NCBI GenBank assembly: GCA_019115685.1
Contig: DXDC01000298.1
Coordinates: forward strand, 1 to 13,168
Length of the DNA stretch: 13,168 nucleotides
DNA from: Candidatus Agrococcus pullicola
GTDB lineage: Bacteria > Actinomycetota > Actinomycetes > Actinomycetales > Microbacteriaceae
Direction: 5' to 3'
The position numbers and the translations under genes were made by a program. The notes below the pieces were generated by a model. That model was not told the DNA's origin. It worked only from the letters and a program-made list of their open reading frames with translations, and made no database searches. Shown piece by piece: positions 7,387 through 13,168 of this stretch (positions are counted from its first letter, which is position 1; the number at the start of each line of letters is the position of its first letter).

Positions 7387-8010
7387 GTGGACGGCCTGTT
7401 CATAACGTTCGAGGGCGGCGACGGCTCCGGCAAATCCACACAGTCGCGCCTGCTGGCCGAATGGCTGGAGGGTCGTGGGCGGGAGGTCGTCGCGACGCGG
7501 GAGCCGGGAGGCACGGATCTCGGCCGCGAGATCCGGCAGCTCGTCATGCACGGTAAGGATCATGTTGATGAGCGTGCCGAGGCGCTGCTGTATGCGGCAG
7601 ATCGAGCCCACCACGTAGCGACGGTCGTTCGTCCGGCGCTCGAGCGCGGTGCGGTCGTGCTGCAGGATCGCTACTTCGACTCCTCGGTCGCCTATCAGGG
7701 TGTCGGCAGAAGCCTCTCCGCCGACGAGGTTCGGGACCTTTCGATGTGGGCGGTGCGCGGTCTCGTGCCACACGCAACCGTGCTGCTGGATCTCGACCCC
7801 GAGGTTGGGATGGCGCGGCTTTCGGGCCGTGGCGAGCTTGATCGTCTCGAGGCCGCGGGTGCCGAGTTCCACCGTCGTGTGCGCGAGGCGTACCTTGGTT
7901 TCGCCGAGCAGGATCCGCAGCGATTCCTCGTCGTCGATGCCGCGGGCGACATCGACGAGATCCAAACCGCGATTCGCGCACGAGTCGCTTCGCTACTGGG
8001 CGCATCGTGA
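7387..8010 (+). CDS. tmk: Thymidylate kinase (dTMP kinase)
   Basis: 207 residues; phosphorylates dTMP to dTDP in the cytoplasm for dTTP supply. Visible are FEGGDGSGKST (P-loop, Lys16), TREPGGTDLGREIR, DRAHHVATVVRPAL, the DRY motif in LQDRYFDSSVAYQG (94-96), and LLDLDPEVGMARLSGRGELDRLE in the LID region. Length is normal. It starts with GTG, five bases after the topA stop, and its stop overlaps the holB start (GTGA), so it is translated within the topA operon. There is no separate promoter. Confidence 0.96.
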   Translation: MDGLFITFEGGDGSGKSTQSRLLAEWLEGRGREVVATREPGGTDLGREIRQLVMHGKDHVDERAEALLYAADRAHHVATVVRPALERGAVVLQDRYFDSSVAYQGVGRSLSADEVRDLSMWAVRGLVPHATVLLDLDPEVGMARLSGRGELDRLEAAGAEFHRRVREAYLGFAEQDPQRFLVVDAAGDIDEIQTAIRARVASLLGAS

Positions 8011-9161
8011 ACCTCTGGGACGACATCGTCGGGCAGGACGACGCTGTCCGGGTGCTCAAGCGCGCTGCGGCGGTGACAGATGTGCGGGATCGAGAAATGA
8101 CCCACTCGTGGCTCATCACCGGCCCACCGGGCTCGGGTCGCTCGAACCTCGCCTACGCCTTCGCAGCCGACCTGCTCTCGCCGGGAGAGCGCGACGCAGT
8201 CGTGCATCGCCAGGTGGCCGCGCGATCGCACGCGGACCTCGTGCGGCTGACGACCGAGGGTGTGACGATCACGGTCGCCGCGGCCCGCGAAGCGGCACGC
8301 AAGGTGAACTTCGCACCGAGCAGCGGACGCTATCGCGTCGTCGTGGTCGAGGATGCTGATCGTATGAACGAGCAGGCGGCGAACGCGCTGCTCAAGGCGA
8401 TCGAGGAGCCACCGGACCAAACCGTATGGATTCTGTGCGCGCCGAGCGAGGCGGATCTCTTGCCGACCATCCGTTCACGGGTGCGCTCGCTCGTGCTGCA
8501 CGTGCCGTCGGTCGAAGACGTTGCGCAGCTGCTGCACAATCGCGACGGCGTCGACCTCGAACTTGCGCGCACAGCCGCGAGGGAAGCCCAGAGCCATATA
8601 GGCATGGCGCGGCGGCTCGCGACGGATGAAGCGGCGCGCGAGCGCAGGGCGAAGACCGTGGATGCCGTGCTTCGCATCACGAGCGTCGGCGGCGCGATAC
8701 GGACAGCGCAGACGCTCGTCGACGTGGCGAACGAGGATGCGAAGTCGCTCGGTGAGGAGCACCTGGCCGAGCAGGAGGAGCAGTTCCTCCGCCAGCTGGG
8801 ACTGACCCCCGGCGCGACGGTGCCGAGGCAACTGCGCGGACAGCTGACGCAGTTCAAGAAGTCGATGAAAGATCGCGAGCGTCGCGGCGTGCGGGACGGC
8901 GTCGACCGTGTGCTGGTGGATCTGCTGAGCGTGTTCCGAGATGCCCTGCTCGTCTCGATCGGACGCCCCGATGATCTCGTCAACGACGCTGAGCGCGATC
9001 GCATCACAGAGTTCGCGGAACAGCTGCGAGCAGAGGGCGCACTGGCCGTACTCGATGCGTTGTCGACCGCTCGGGAGCGTATCGAGGGCAATGTGCCGGT
9101 GCTGCTCGCGATCGAAGCCGCTCTTGTGACCGTGGCAGAGCGCCGCGCACTCGCTGCTTGA
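8007..9161 (+). CDS. holB: DNA polymerase III delta-prime subunit (clamp loader)
   Basis: 384 residues of the AAA+ clamp-loader family, which loads the beta clamp together with DnaX and delta. Visible are WDDIVGQDDAVRVLKRA, a P-loop-like GPPGSGRS (39-46), VVVVEDADRMNEQAANALLKA, IEEPPDQTVWILCAP and SEADLLPTIRSRVRS. The P-loop Lys is Arg45, which fits delta-prime being a non-hydrolysing subunit. The four-Cys zinc module found after the P-loop in many bacterial delta-prime/DnaX proteins is absent: the region reads LLSPGERDAVVHRQVAARSH, and the whole protein has one Cys that I can see (WILCAP). The usual S-R-C is S-R-V, keeping the Arg. GTG start in a 4-bp overlap with tmk. Confidence 0.92.
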   Translation: MNLWDDIVGQDDAVRVLKRAAAVTDVRDREMTHSWLITGPPGSGRSNLAYAFAADLLSPGERDAVVHRQVAARSHADLVRLTTEGVTITVAAAREAARKVNFAPSSGRYRVVVVEDADRMNEQAANALLKAIEEPPDQTVWILCAPSEADLLPTIRSRVRSLVLHVPSVEDVAQLLHNRDGVDLELARTAAREAQSHIGMARRLATDEAARERRAKTVDAVLRITSVGGAIRTAQTLVDVANEDAKSLGEEHLAEQEEQFLRQLGLTPGATVPRQLRGQLTQFKKSMKDRERRGVRDGVDRVLVDLLSVFRDALLVSIGRPDDLVNDAERDRITEFAEQLRAEGALAVLDALSTARERIEGNVPVLLAIEAALVTVAERRALAA

Positions 9162-9184
9162 AGAGAATCCTCAGCGGGCACGCA

Positions 9185-9190
9185 TACAGT
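9185..9190 (+). promoter_or_regulatory. Possible -10 for the lipoprotein hydrolase gene
   Basis: TACAGT fits TANNNT in the 55-bp gap after holB and would give a leader of about 20 nt ending in the AAAGGAAG ribosome site (9202-9209). The only -35-like hexamer (TTGAAG, 9158-9163) is 21 bp away, so support is weak. Confidence 0.3.
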
Positions 9191-9216
9191 TGAGTTCGAT
9201 GAAAGGAAGTGCATCA

Positions 9217-10806
9217 GTGTCAAGGACTCGCCGCTCCAGTCGACTTTTCAGCGCACTCGCAGTAATGGCAGCAGCATCGCTCACGCTCTCCGGCTGCATT
9301 TTTCTCCCGGCCGTGGTCTCGAGCCCGAGCCCAACAGACCCGGACGACAACGGTTTCGACTCGACCGAGGGTGTCGACGAGGGTCTCGAGTCGTTCTACG
9401 CGCAGGAGGTCGATTGGCAGAACTGCGGTGACGGCCAGCGCTGTGCCGTGATCACTGCTCCGATGGACTGGTTCAACCCAGACCCCGACAAAACGGTCGA
9501 GGTGCATATGATCGTGAAAGAGGCGCAGGGCGGCAACGCCATCGGCGATCTGCTCTACAACCCCGGCGGCCCCGGTGCGTCCGGCTACGACTACGTGCAG
9601 CAGTTCGCGGAGTACCTGGTTCCGCCGGAGATTCTCGAGCAGTACAACCTGGTCGGGTTCGACCCCCGAGGTGTCTCGCGCTCTTCGCCGATCACGTGCT
9701 ACGACGACCCCTCGACACTCTACGAGCGTGTCTTCACGGTCGGTGACTCGGAGGACTACGAGGGCGTTGATTGGCTCTCGGACGAGGGCCTGGACATATC
9801 GAGAGAGGCTTCACGAGAGTTTTCCGAGGCGTGCGAAACCTACACGGGCGAGGCGATCGGCTACTACGGAACCGAACAAGCTGCAAGCGACATGGACTTG
9901 ATGCGCGCACTGCTCGGCAACGACAAGCTCGACTACTACGGGGTTTCATACGGCACGCTGCTGGGCGCCACGTACGCGGGGCTGTTCCCCGACAACGTCG
10001 GCCGGTTCGTGCTCGATGCGGCAACCGATCCCACCGCGGGCGGCGTCGAGAGCACGTTGTTCCAGGCACGTGGCTTCGAGTTGGCAATGGGCAACTTCCT
10101 CGAAGTGTGCATGGGCGAGTCAGACTGCCCGATCGACGCGGACGACCGTCAGGAAGCGCTCGACGAGATGACGGAGCTGTTCGATGAACTCGATGACGAC
10201 CCGATCTCCGGCTCGAACGACCGTTACCTCACCTCGGGCTCGTTCTTCATCGCTGTCGCTGCGAACCTGTATGCCGAGTTCCAGTGGCCGACGCTCAAGA
10301 CGATCATCGCAGACGTGCAGAACGGCGAGCCCGAGTCGGCGCTTTCGGCCGTCGAAGGCTACTACGGCGTAAACCCGGACGGAACGTTCGCCGATAACTC
10401 CTACGAGGCCCTGATCGGCATCAACTGTCTCGACAATGTGCCGGAGGACGATTACGACACGGTGCGAGCCGACGCTGAACGCGTGCAGGACGAAGCGCCA
10501 ACGGTCGGTCGGTTCTTCGTGGGACTGTCCTCCTGCTTGGACTGGCCCAACGCCGGCTCCCGCTCGCTCGACCCGATCACGGCACCGGGAGCCGACCCGA
10601 TCATCGTGATTGGCGGACTCAACGACCCGGCCACGCACTACGACGAGTCGGTAGCGCTTGCGGACATGCTCGAGTCGGGCATCCTGATCACCGTCGCCGA
10701 TGAGGGACACGGGCAATACGGCAACGGCAATATGTGTGTTGACGAGCCAGTGAACGATTATCTGTTGAACGGAAACGCACCCTCGGGAGACATCGACAAC
10801 TGCTGA
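9217..10806 (+). CDS. Secreted lipoprotein alpha/beta hydrolase, tripeptidyl-aminopeptidase (TAP/SlpD-E) type
   Basis: 529 residues from GTG 9217, chosen over TTG 9190 and ATG 9199 because AAAGGAAG lies 7 bases before it. A basic n-region and hydrophobic stretch end in the lipobox LSGC (Cys27), so the protein is likely lipid-anchored outside the membrane. An acidic linker (SPTDPDDNGFDSTEG) follows. The hydrolase core shows NPGGPGASGYD, GFDPRGVSRSSPI, the nucleophile elbow GVSYG (Ser244), an Asp in GGLNDPATHYD (Asp470) and a His in DEGHGQYGNG (His498), matching the alpha/beta hydrolase fold plus TAP-like C-terminal domain. Besides the lipobox I count ten Cys, including a final NC, consistent with several disulfides. 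Family members remove N-terminal tripeptides from peptides; the substrate here is unknown. A similar secreted protease follows topA-tmk in Streptomyces, as I recall. Confidence 0.9.
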   Translation: MSRTRRSSRLFSALAVMAAASLTLSGCIFLPAVVSSPSPTDPDDNGFDSTEGVDEGLESFYAQEVDWQNCGDGQRCAVITAPMDWFNPDPDKTVEVHMIVKEAQGGNAIGDLLYNPGGPGASGYDYVQQFAEYLVPPEILEQYNLVGFDPRGVSRSSPITCYDDPSTLYERVFTVGDSEDYEGVDWLSDEGLDISREASREFSEACETYTGEAIGYYGTEQAASDMDLMRALLGNDKLDYYGVSYGTLLGATYAGLFPDNVGRFVLDAATDPTAGGVESTLFQARGFELAMGNFLEVCMGESDCPIDADDRQEALDEMTELFDELDDDPISGSNDRYLTSGSFFIAVAANLYAEFQWPTLKTIIADVQNGEPESALSAVEGYYGVNPDGTFADNSYEALIGINCLDNVPEDDYDTVRADAERVQDEAPTVGRFFVGLSSCLDWPNAGSRSLDPITAPGADPIIVIGGLNDPATHYDESVALADMLESGILITVADEGHGQYGNGNMCVDEPVNDYLLNGNAPSGDIDNC

Positions 10807-10841
10807 CATGCGGGGCCGAACCGGCGTGCTCAAAAATGGGC

Positions 10842-10847
10842 TATGCT
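10842..10847 (+). promoter_or_regulatory. -10 element of tRNA-Thr
   Basis: TATGCT lies 21 bases before the mature tRNA 5' end, in the 62-bp gap after the hydrolase stop. No recognisable -35 is seen at 16-19 bp. The position fits a short 5' leader removed by RNase P. Confidence 0.4.
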
Positions 10848-10868
10848 AGGTGGCTGTGCCCAGAGCAC

Positions 10869-10941
10869 GCCGCCTTAGCTCAGTCGGCAGAGCGATTCAC
10901 TCGTAATGAATAGGTCAACGGTTCGATTCCGTTAGGCGGCA
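10869..10941 (+). tRNA. tRNA-Thr (anticodon CGT)
   Basis: A 73-nt cloverleaf. The acceptor stem is GCCGCCT with AGGCGGC plus discriminator A; the D arm is GCTC-AGTCGGCA-GAGC; the anticodon stem ATTCA/TGAAT encloses the loop CTCGTAA with anticodon CGT at 10902-10904 (reads ACG); the T arm is AACGG-TTCGATT-CCGTT. CCA is not encoded. All stems pair fully. It is followed by its own terminator. Confidence 0.97.
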
Positions 10942-10945
10942 CGTT

Positions 10946-10977
10946 ACCCCCATCCGGGTCAACCGGGTGGGGGTTTT
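10946..10977 (+). terminator. Intrinsic terminator of tRNA-Thr
   Basis: ACCCCCATCCGG (10946-10957) pairs with CCGGGTGGGGGT (10963-10974) over 12 bp with one G-T wobble and the loop GTCAA, followed by TTTT. It ends the tRNA transcript. The 137 bp from here to the end of the leftward merR gene hold nothing that I recognise. Confidence 0.9.
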
Positions 10978-11114
10978 CCGTTCTCGTGGTGTTGTTCGAC
11001 GGGCGTCGGGGCATGAATTACTGATGCATCGGCCGGACGTAACGAAATGCTGCACCATGCGTCAATATCTCGTGATCGAGCGGTGATTCGTGCACAGTTG
11101 CTGCGTTGATCGCG

Positions 11115-11462
11115 CTACGGCAGCCGGGGAGCCTGTTGGATGAGGCGTTCGAGGGCGTCGCGGGTTTCGATGCGCTGTTCGATGTCTTCTGTGAGCTTGT
11201 CGCGCTCATTGATCAAACGTTGGGTGAGCACGGTCGTCTGCGTGGCGGGGTCTGCAACGCAGGGGAGTACGTCTGCGATGGTCGCGGTCCCGAGCCCTGC
11301 CGCCAACAGCCGGCGGATCGTTTCGACCCTGGCGACGGCATCCTCACTGAAATGTCGTTGCCCGCTCGTGCTCCGTTCGGCGCTGATGAGCCCGCGGCTT
11401 TCGTAGTAGCGGAGAGATCGCACGCTCGCACCGCTCCTGCGAGAAAGTTCCCCGATACGCAT
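11115..11462 (-). CDS. Small MerR-family transcriptional regulator
   Basis: 115 residues. The N-terminal winged helix reads MRIGELSRRSGASVRSLRYY then ESRGLISAERSTSGQRHFSE, the MerR signature. A linker (RRLLAAGLGTATIADVLPCV) and a C-terminal coiled-coil helix (about 78-112, LTQRLINERDKLTEDIEQRI) follow for dimerisation. There is no added effector domain, and the only Cys is in LPCV, so it is not a metal or SoxR-type redox sensor with a Cys cluster. It is divergent from the VOC gene, which it probably regulates together with itself. AAGGG/GGGG precede the ATG, but a -10-like TAGGGG on the minus strand six bases before the ATG would make the transcript nearly leaderless. The ligand is unknown. 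Confidence 0.92.
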   Translation of the reverse strand: MRIGELSRRSGASVRSLRYYESRGLISAERSTSGQRHFSEDAVARVETIRRLLAAGLGTATIADVLPCVADPATQTTVLTQRLINERDKLTEDIEQRIETRDALERLIQQAPRLP

Positions 11463-11465
11463 CCC

Positions 11466-11497
11466 TTGCCCCTAACACTGATGTCAGCTCCTAGGGT
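11466..11497 (+). promoter_or_regulatory. MerR-type long-spacer promoter and operator between merR and the VOC gene
   Basis: On the plus strand, TTGCCC (11466-11471) and TAGGGT (11492-11497) are separated by 20 bp. Inside the spacer is the dyad CTAACA-CTGA-TGTCAG (11472-11487; one mismatch from perfect). Spacers of 19-20 bp with a central dyad are the hallmark of promoters that MerR proteins activate by DNA untwisting. On the minus strand a mirrored pair, TCACCC and TAGGGG with a 19-bp spacer, could serve merR, so one operator would control both. Assignment is from sequence pattern and position. Confidence 0.68.
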
Positions 11498-11504
11498 GAT
11501 CAGC

Positions 11505-11981
11505 ATGACACAGAACAACGAGCAGGAGAAGTCCGTCAAGCAGTTGCGATTGGTGGTGCACACCGAAGACTACGAACGAGCATTGCGTTTCTACCGAGAC
11601 GTCCTCGGCCTGGAGCAACGGGTCGCGTTCGAAGGCGAAGGGGATGCCCGGGTTGCGATCCTGGACGCAGGGCTTGCGACTTTGGAACTCGCGAATCCGG
11701 AGCAGAGCAGGATGATCGATGGCGTCGAGGCGGAAGGTCGACCGAGTGCTCCTCTGCGCGTGGCCTTCGAGGTCGAAGACAGCGCCGAAACGACCGAGAA
11801 GCTGGTGGACGCGGGAGCAGAGCTGATTGCCGCTCCCAGGACGACACCCTGGCAGTCCGTAAATTCCCGCATCCACGGGCCGGCCGGGCTCGAGGTGACG
11901 CTCTTTCAAGAACTGGAAGGTGTGGAAGAGCGATCGGAGCGGCCGGGGTTCGTGAGCCCACAGATCGCGAGCCCAGAATAA
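11505..11981 (+). CDS. VOC-superfamily (glyoxalase/bleomycin-resistance fold) protein
   Basis: 158 residues. It opens with LRLVVHTEDYERALRFYRDV then LGLEQRVAFEGEGDARVAIL, the classic first beta-alpha-beta unit of the vicinal oxygen chelate fold. The second unit reads PLRVAFEVEDSAETTEKLVD then AGAELIAAPRTTPWQSVNSR, and ends HGPAGLEVTLFQ, where the Glu is at the usual metal-ligand place; His19 is a possible first ligand. The family includes glyoxalases, dioxygenases and antibiotic-binding proteins; I cannot assign a substrate. The ATG at 11505 has no Shine-Dalgarno and lies 7 bases after the -10, suggesting a leaderless mRNA. The frame stays open upstream to 11106, but that part is only the antisense of merR. 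Confidence 0.88.
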   Translation: MTQNNEQEKSVKQLRLVVHTEDYERALRFYRDVLGLEQRVAFEGEGDARVAILDAGLATLELANPEQSRMIDGVEAEGRPSAPLRVAFEVEDSAETTEKLVDAGAELIAAPRTTPWQSVNSRIHGPAGLEVTLFQELEGVEERSERPGFVSPQIASPE

Positions 11982-12047
11982 AAGGTCGAACGAATAGGTG
12001 GCGTTGACTGCGGTGTGCGGTGTGACGCTCGGGCATCGCTGCGACAA

Positions 12048-12103
12048 CAATCCACCGGATTGCGCCCTTCGGGCTATGGCCACGAACACAGTCCACCGAA
12101 TTG
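12048..12103. repeat. Repeat-flanked palindromic element in the VOC/MMPL gap
   Basis: CAATCCACCGGATTG (12048-12062) and CAGTCCACCGAATTG (12089-12103) are direct copies differing at two positions. The first is itself a perfect inverted repeat (CAATCC-ACC-GGATTG). Between them lies a small hairpin, GCCC-TTC-GGGC (12064-12074). It sits in the 297-bp gap 11982-12278, which has no supportable gene; that gap also has a 7-bp tandem (TGCGGTG twice, 12009-12022). It could be an operator pair or a small REP-like element. Confidence 0.42.
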
Positions 12104-12230
12104 TTTTCCCATCCAACACAGCTGCGCTCTTCCTACGAAAAGACTCCGCTGGACCGCGAAAACACCGCGCATCTGCGCTCCATCGCACTATTGGCTTAAC
12201 CTCTGACATGGCTTGAGTTTCGCAATGAAG

Positions 12231-12272
12231 ATTCGATTGGTTAATAATTAGCTGGGAAAGACAATAGAAAGG
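12231..12272 (+). promoter_or_regulatory. AT-rich promoter region and ribosome site of the MMPL gene
   Basis: A locally AT-rich block (GATTGGTTAATAATTAG at 12235-12251) precedes GACAAT (12260-12265), a possible -10, and GAAAGG (12267-12272), a ribosome site 6 bases before the ATG. GGTTAA here mirrors TTAACC about 40 bp upstream (12196-12201). No single promoter can be fixed with confidence. Confidence 0.35.
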
Positions 12273-12278
12273 TTGGGA

Positions 12279-13168
12279 ATGGCCGGGGAATCTCACAGAG
12301 GGCGCGTGCCGGTATGGCTTCGTGTACTGCTGCCTTCGTTGCTTATCGTCGGCTGGCTAACGGTTGCCGGTGTCGGCGGGCCGACGTTCGGCAAGCTGTC
12401 GGGTGTCATCGTCAATGACCAGGCGAGCTTCCTGCCCACCAGCTCCGAATCAGCACAGGTGCAGGATGCACTCGACGATTTTCTGGGCGAAGATGAAATC
12501 CCGGCCGTGCTCATCGCCGTATCCGAAGAAGAGCTGAGCGACGACGCGCTCGCTGCATTCGACGCGTTGGCGAGCGATGTAGAAACGCTCGACCGAGTGC
12601 AGGAAATTTCGCCGGCGATACCAAGCGACGACGGCCGCGCTGTGCAGATCGTCGCGGTGCTGGATTCGGAAGGCGGCTCGACGGAGACGAATCCCGTCAT
12701 TGACGAACTGCGAGAAATGCTGCAGGACGCGCTGCCCGCCGACGTCAACGGTGCGGTCACGGGGCCGGCAGGATTCACGGCCGACATCGCGCATGCGTTC
12801 TCCGGGATCGACGGCCTGCTGCTCATCGTCGCGATCATGGCGGTGCTGGTGATTCTGATCATCGTGTACAGATCGCCGTTGCTGCCGCTGATCGTGCTCT
12901 CGACCTCGGTCTCCGCGCTGTGCGGATCGGTCTTCGTCGTGTACCAGCTCGCGGCGGCCGAAGTATTCGAGATTTCCGGGCAGACGCAGGGCATTCTGTT
13001 CATTCTGGTGATCGGCGCTGCGACCGACTACTCACTGCTGTACACGGCCAGGTATCGCGAGGCGTTGCGCGAGCACGACACGCGGTGGCAGGCGACCGTA
13101 GCGGCGTGGAAGCGAACGTGGGAACCGGTCGTCGCATCCGGCGGTACCGTGATCGCGGGCCTCATCTG
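12279..13168 (+). CDS. MMPL/RND-family transporter, N-terminal part, cut by the window edge
   Basis: 296 codons with no stop; family members have about 700 or more residues. The first membrane segment is at about 12-33 (LRVLLPSLLIVGWLTVAGVG), followed by an extracytoplasmic domain (about 34-175, starting FGKLSGVIVNDQASFLP), then segments at about 178-197, 201-226 and 237-257. GAATDYSLLYTARYREAL carries the Asp-Tyr pair (250-251) used for proton coupling in MMPL proteins. In mycobacteria such proteins export cell-envelope lipids; in other actinobacteria the cargo is mostly unknown and may be drugs or lipids. The ATG at 12279 has GAAAGG 6 bases upstream. The divergent MerR/VOC pair lies upstream, but nothing shows shared control. 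Confidence 0.92.
   Translation, partial: MAGESHRGRVPVWLRVLLPSLLIVGWLTVAGVGGPTFGKLSGVIVNDQASFLPTSSESAQVQDALDDFLGEDEIPAVLIAVSEEELSDDALAAFDALASDVETLDRVQEISPAIPSDDGRAVQIVAVLDSEGGSTETNPVIDELREMLQDALPADVNGAVTGPAGFTADIAHAFSGIDGLLLIVAIMAVLVILIIVYRSPLLPLIVLSTSVSALCGSVFVVYQLAAAEVFEISGQTQGILFILVIGAATDYSLLYTARYREALREHDTRWQATVAAWKRTWEPVVASGGTVIAGLI

Noticed and set aside
6583..7965. A 460-codon minus-strand frame opposite the end of topA and tmk
   Set aside because: The opposite strand encodes conserved topoisomerase repeats and dTMP kinase; the minus product is Ser/Arg-rich with no known pattern.
11018..11209. A 63-codon minus-strand ORF overlapping the merR 3' end
   Set aside because: Low-complexity Ser/Ala/Asn composition in another frame of merR and no ribosome site; probably a shadow.
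11106..11504. N-terminal extension of the VOC frame (start near 11106)
   Set aside because: This part is the antisense of merR. The VOC fold begins right after ATG 11505, which sits just after a good promoter.
11998..12216. A 72-codon plus-strand frame in the gap before the MMPL gene
   Set aside because: No ribosome site, no recognisable motif, and it runs through the repeat element; it starts at a GTG only 17 bases after the VOC stop. No support as a gene.
10920..13168. Integration-site duplication of the tRNA-Thr 3' end
   Set aside because: Scanning downstream I found no second copy of the TTCGATTCCGTTAGGCGGC end, so no attachment site is called.

Overview
The window looks like chromosomal DNA of a high-GC Gram-positive bacterium, most likely an actinobacterium of the Micrococcales/Microbacteriaceae type. 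The reasons are the strong G/C third-position bias, frequent GTG starts, an actinobacterial-type compact tad pilus locus, a topoisomerase I without zinc fingers but with a lysine-rich tail, and a 6C-type small RNA. The taxonomic call is inference; no 16S rRNA is present.

Left part (1-1781): the N-terminal two thirds of acetyl-CoA synthetase (acs) run leftward out of the window. A 440-bp intergenic region follows. It holds an acs promoter, a repeated 10-mer, a strong candidate for the actinobacterial 6C small RNA with its terminator-like hairpin, and a 26-bp box element just before tadA.

Tad region (1782-4617): five rightward genes that nearly all overlap: tadA ATPase, one TadB/TadC-like membrane protein, a 53-aa Flp-type prepilin, a TadE minor pilin and a Rv3654c-type TadE-like protein. 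The 26-bp box element recurs before the prepilin gene, so the cluster has two copies of the same upstream element. No CpaE/Ssd-like gene and no prepilin peptidase are in the window.

Replication operon (4691-9161): topA, tmk and holB, all with GTG starts and with gaps or overlaps of only a few bases: topoisomerase I, dTMP kinase and the clamp-loader delta-prime subunit. A secreted lipoprotein alpha/beta hydrolase of the tripeptidyl-aminopeptidase type follows (9217-10806), then a tRNA-Thr(CGT) gene with a clear intrinsic terminator.

Right part (10978-13168): a small leftward MerR-family regulator faces a rightward VOC/glyoxalase-fold gene. They share a 42-bp interval containing a long-spacer promoter with a central dyad, and the VOC transcript is probably leaderless. 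A gene-free, lower-GC stretch of about 300 bp with a small repeat element comes next, then the first 296 codons of an MMPL/RND-type transporter that runs off the right end.

Most of the window is ordinary core genome. The least explained features are the paired box element at the two tad gene starts, the 6C RNA next to tadA, the MerR/VOC promoter architecture and the repeat element at 12048-12103.
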